From a bacterium (GTDB lineage Bacteria > Bacteroidota > Bacteroidia > Bacteroidales > Muribaculaceae), in NCBI GenBank assembly GCA_004559845.1, contig SFWW01000022.1, positions 1 to 13,816 of the forward strand: a stretch of 13,816 nt of DNA, read 5' to 3'. Below the pieces are notes generated by a model that did not search any database, had not been told where the DNA came from, and worked only from the letters and a program-made list of their open reading frames with translations. Of the stretch, positions 13,654-13,816 are shown in pieces (position 1 is the stretch's first letter; every line of letters starts with the position of its first letter). A program made the translations under genes and the position numbers.

Positions 13654-13717
13654 GGGGGGGGGGTAAGAAATAGGTGTTGAATGTGTGTCCTTACCCTTTT
13701 TTCTTTGCAGGGGGGGG
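13654..13717. repeat. Two long G homopolymers in the 3' intergenic region
   Basis: Ten G at 13654-13663 and eight G at 13710-13717 (C-tracts on the minus strand) lie between the kbl stop and the weak hairpin, outside any recognised gene. They may vary in length or be sequencing-prone. Confidence 0.7.
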
Positions 13718-13719
13718 TG

Positions 13720-13816
13720 TTATTTAATCACGCCCAATTGCTTGCCCACTTTAATGAAGGCTGCGATGCATTTGTCGAGGTGCTCGGTTTCGTGGCCGGC
13801 TGAGAGTTGCACACGG
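13720..13816 (-). CDS. kbl: Glycine C-acetyltransferase (2-amino-3-ketobutyrate CoA ligase), C-terminal fragment at the edge
   Basis: The last 31 codons and the stop are visible; the gene enters from the right edge. The peptide contains RVQLSAGHETEHLD and ends KVGKQLGVIK. This closely resembles the Kbl C-terminus as I recall it from E. coli (RVQMSAGH, IGKQLGVI). Kbl is a PLP enzyme that converts 2-amino-3-ketobutyrate and CoA to glycine and acetyl-CoA in threonine breakdown. Only the small C-terminal domain is seen, so a related alpha-oxoamine synthase (for example serine palmitoyltransferase-like or BioF) remains possible, but the GKQLGVI ending favours Kbl. Confidence 0.8.
   Translation of the reverse strand, partial: RVQLSAGHETEHLDKCIAAFIKVGKQLGVIK

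Overview
The window looks like a chromosomal segment of a Bacteroidales bacterium, possibly Muribaculaceae or Prevotellaceae; the family assignment is a guess. Four things point there. Several promoters fit the Bacteroidetes-type pattern (TTTG, 19-21 bases, TAnnTTTG). A SprE/PorW-like TPR protein of the type IX secretion/gliding family is present. An extracellular GH13 amylase ends in a dockerin-like module. A DUF4143-type ATPase is present. Most genes are moderately GC-rich; one, the DUF3800 gene, is clearly AT-rich.

Layout. (1) 2-3172 (+): 3' part of a large TPR protein with a TolA-like Lys/Glu/Ala helical tail, open at the left edge. It is followed 40 bases later by a family 2 glycosyltransferase (3213-4166). 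(2) 4167-5340: a patchwork with a REP-like palindrome, a 79-base copy of an internal piece of the nearby hppA gene, a promoter, an AT-rich DUF3800 gene (4428-5267), and a terminator hairpin. A perfect but apparently orphan minus-strand promoter (5340-5370) fires into that hairpin. (3) 5422-8055 (-): hppA, a membrane H+-pyrophosphatase of a divergent type, with its own promoter and terminator. (4) 7938-8718: a 780-base divergent intergenic region without a convincing gene. It holds the hppA promoter, three 10-base direct repeats, a possible pseudoknotted stem-loop and two operator-like dyads. (5) 8719-11928 (+): secreted multidomain alpha-amylase, then a terminator. (6) 12068-12185: four units of a 33-base tandem repeat, two of which contain different but self-complementary dyads. 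The last unit carries a perfect promoter for the AAA ATPase/DUF4143 gene (12204-13502). (7) 13720-13816 (-): last 31 codons of glycine C-acetyltransferase (kbl), running off the right edge.

Working together: there is no single obvious pathway. The TPR protein and glycosyltransferase may be cotranscribed. The amylase is a starch/glycogen-degrading enzyme transcribed alone. HppA recovers energy from pyrophosphate as a proton gradient. The strongest unexplained signals are the captured hppA fragment, which on the + strand is antisense to hppA mRNA; the orphan promoter and hairpin downstream of the DUF3800 gene; and the covarying 33-base repeats at the ATPase promoter. I do not see a clear multi-gene new system.
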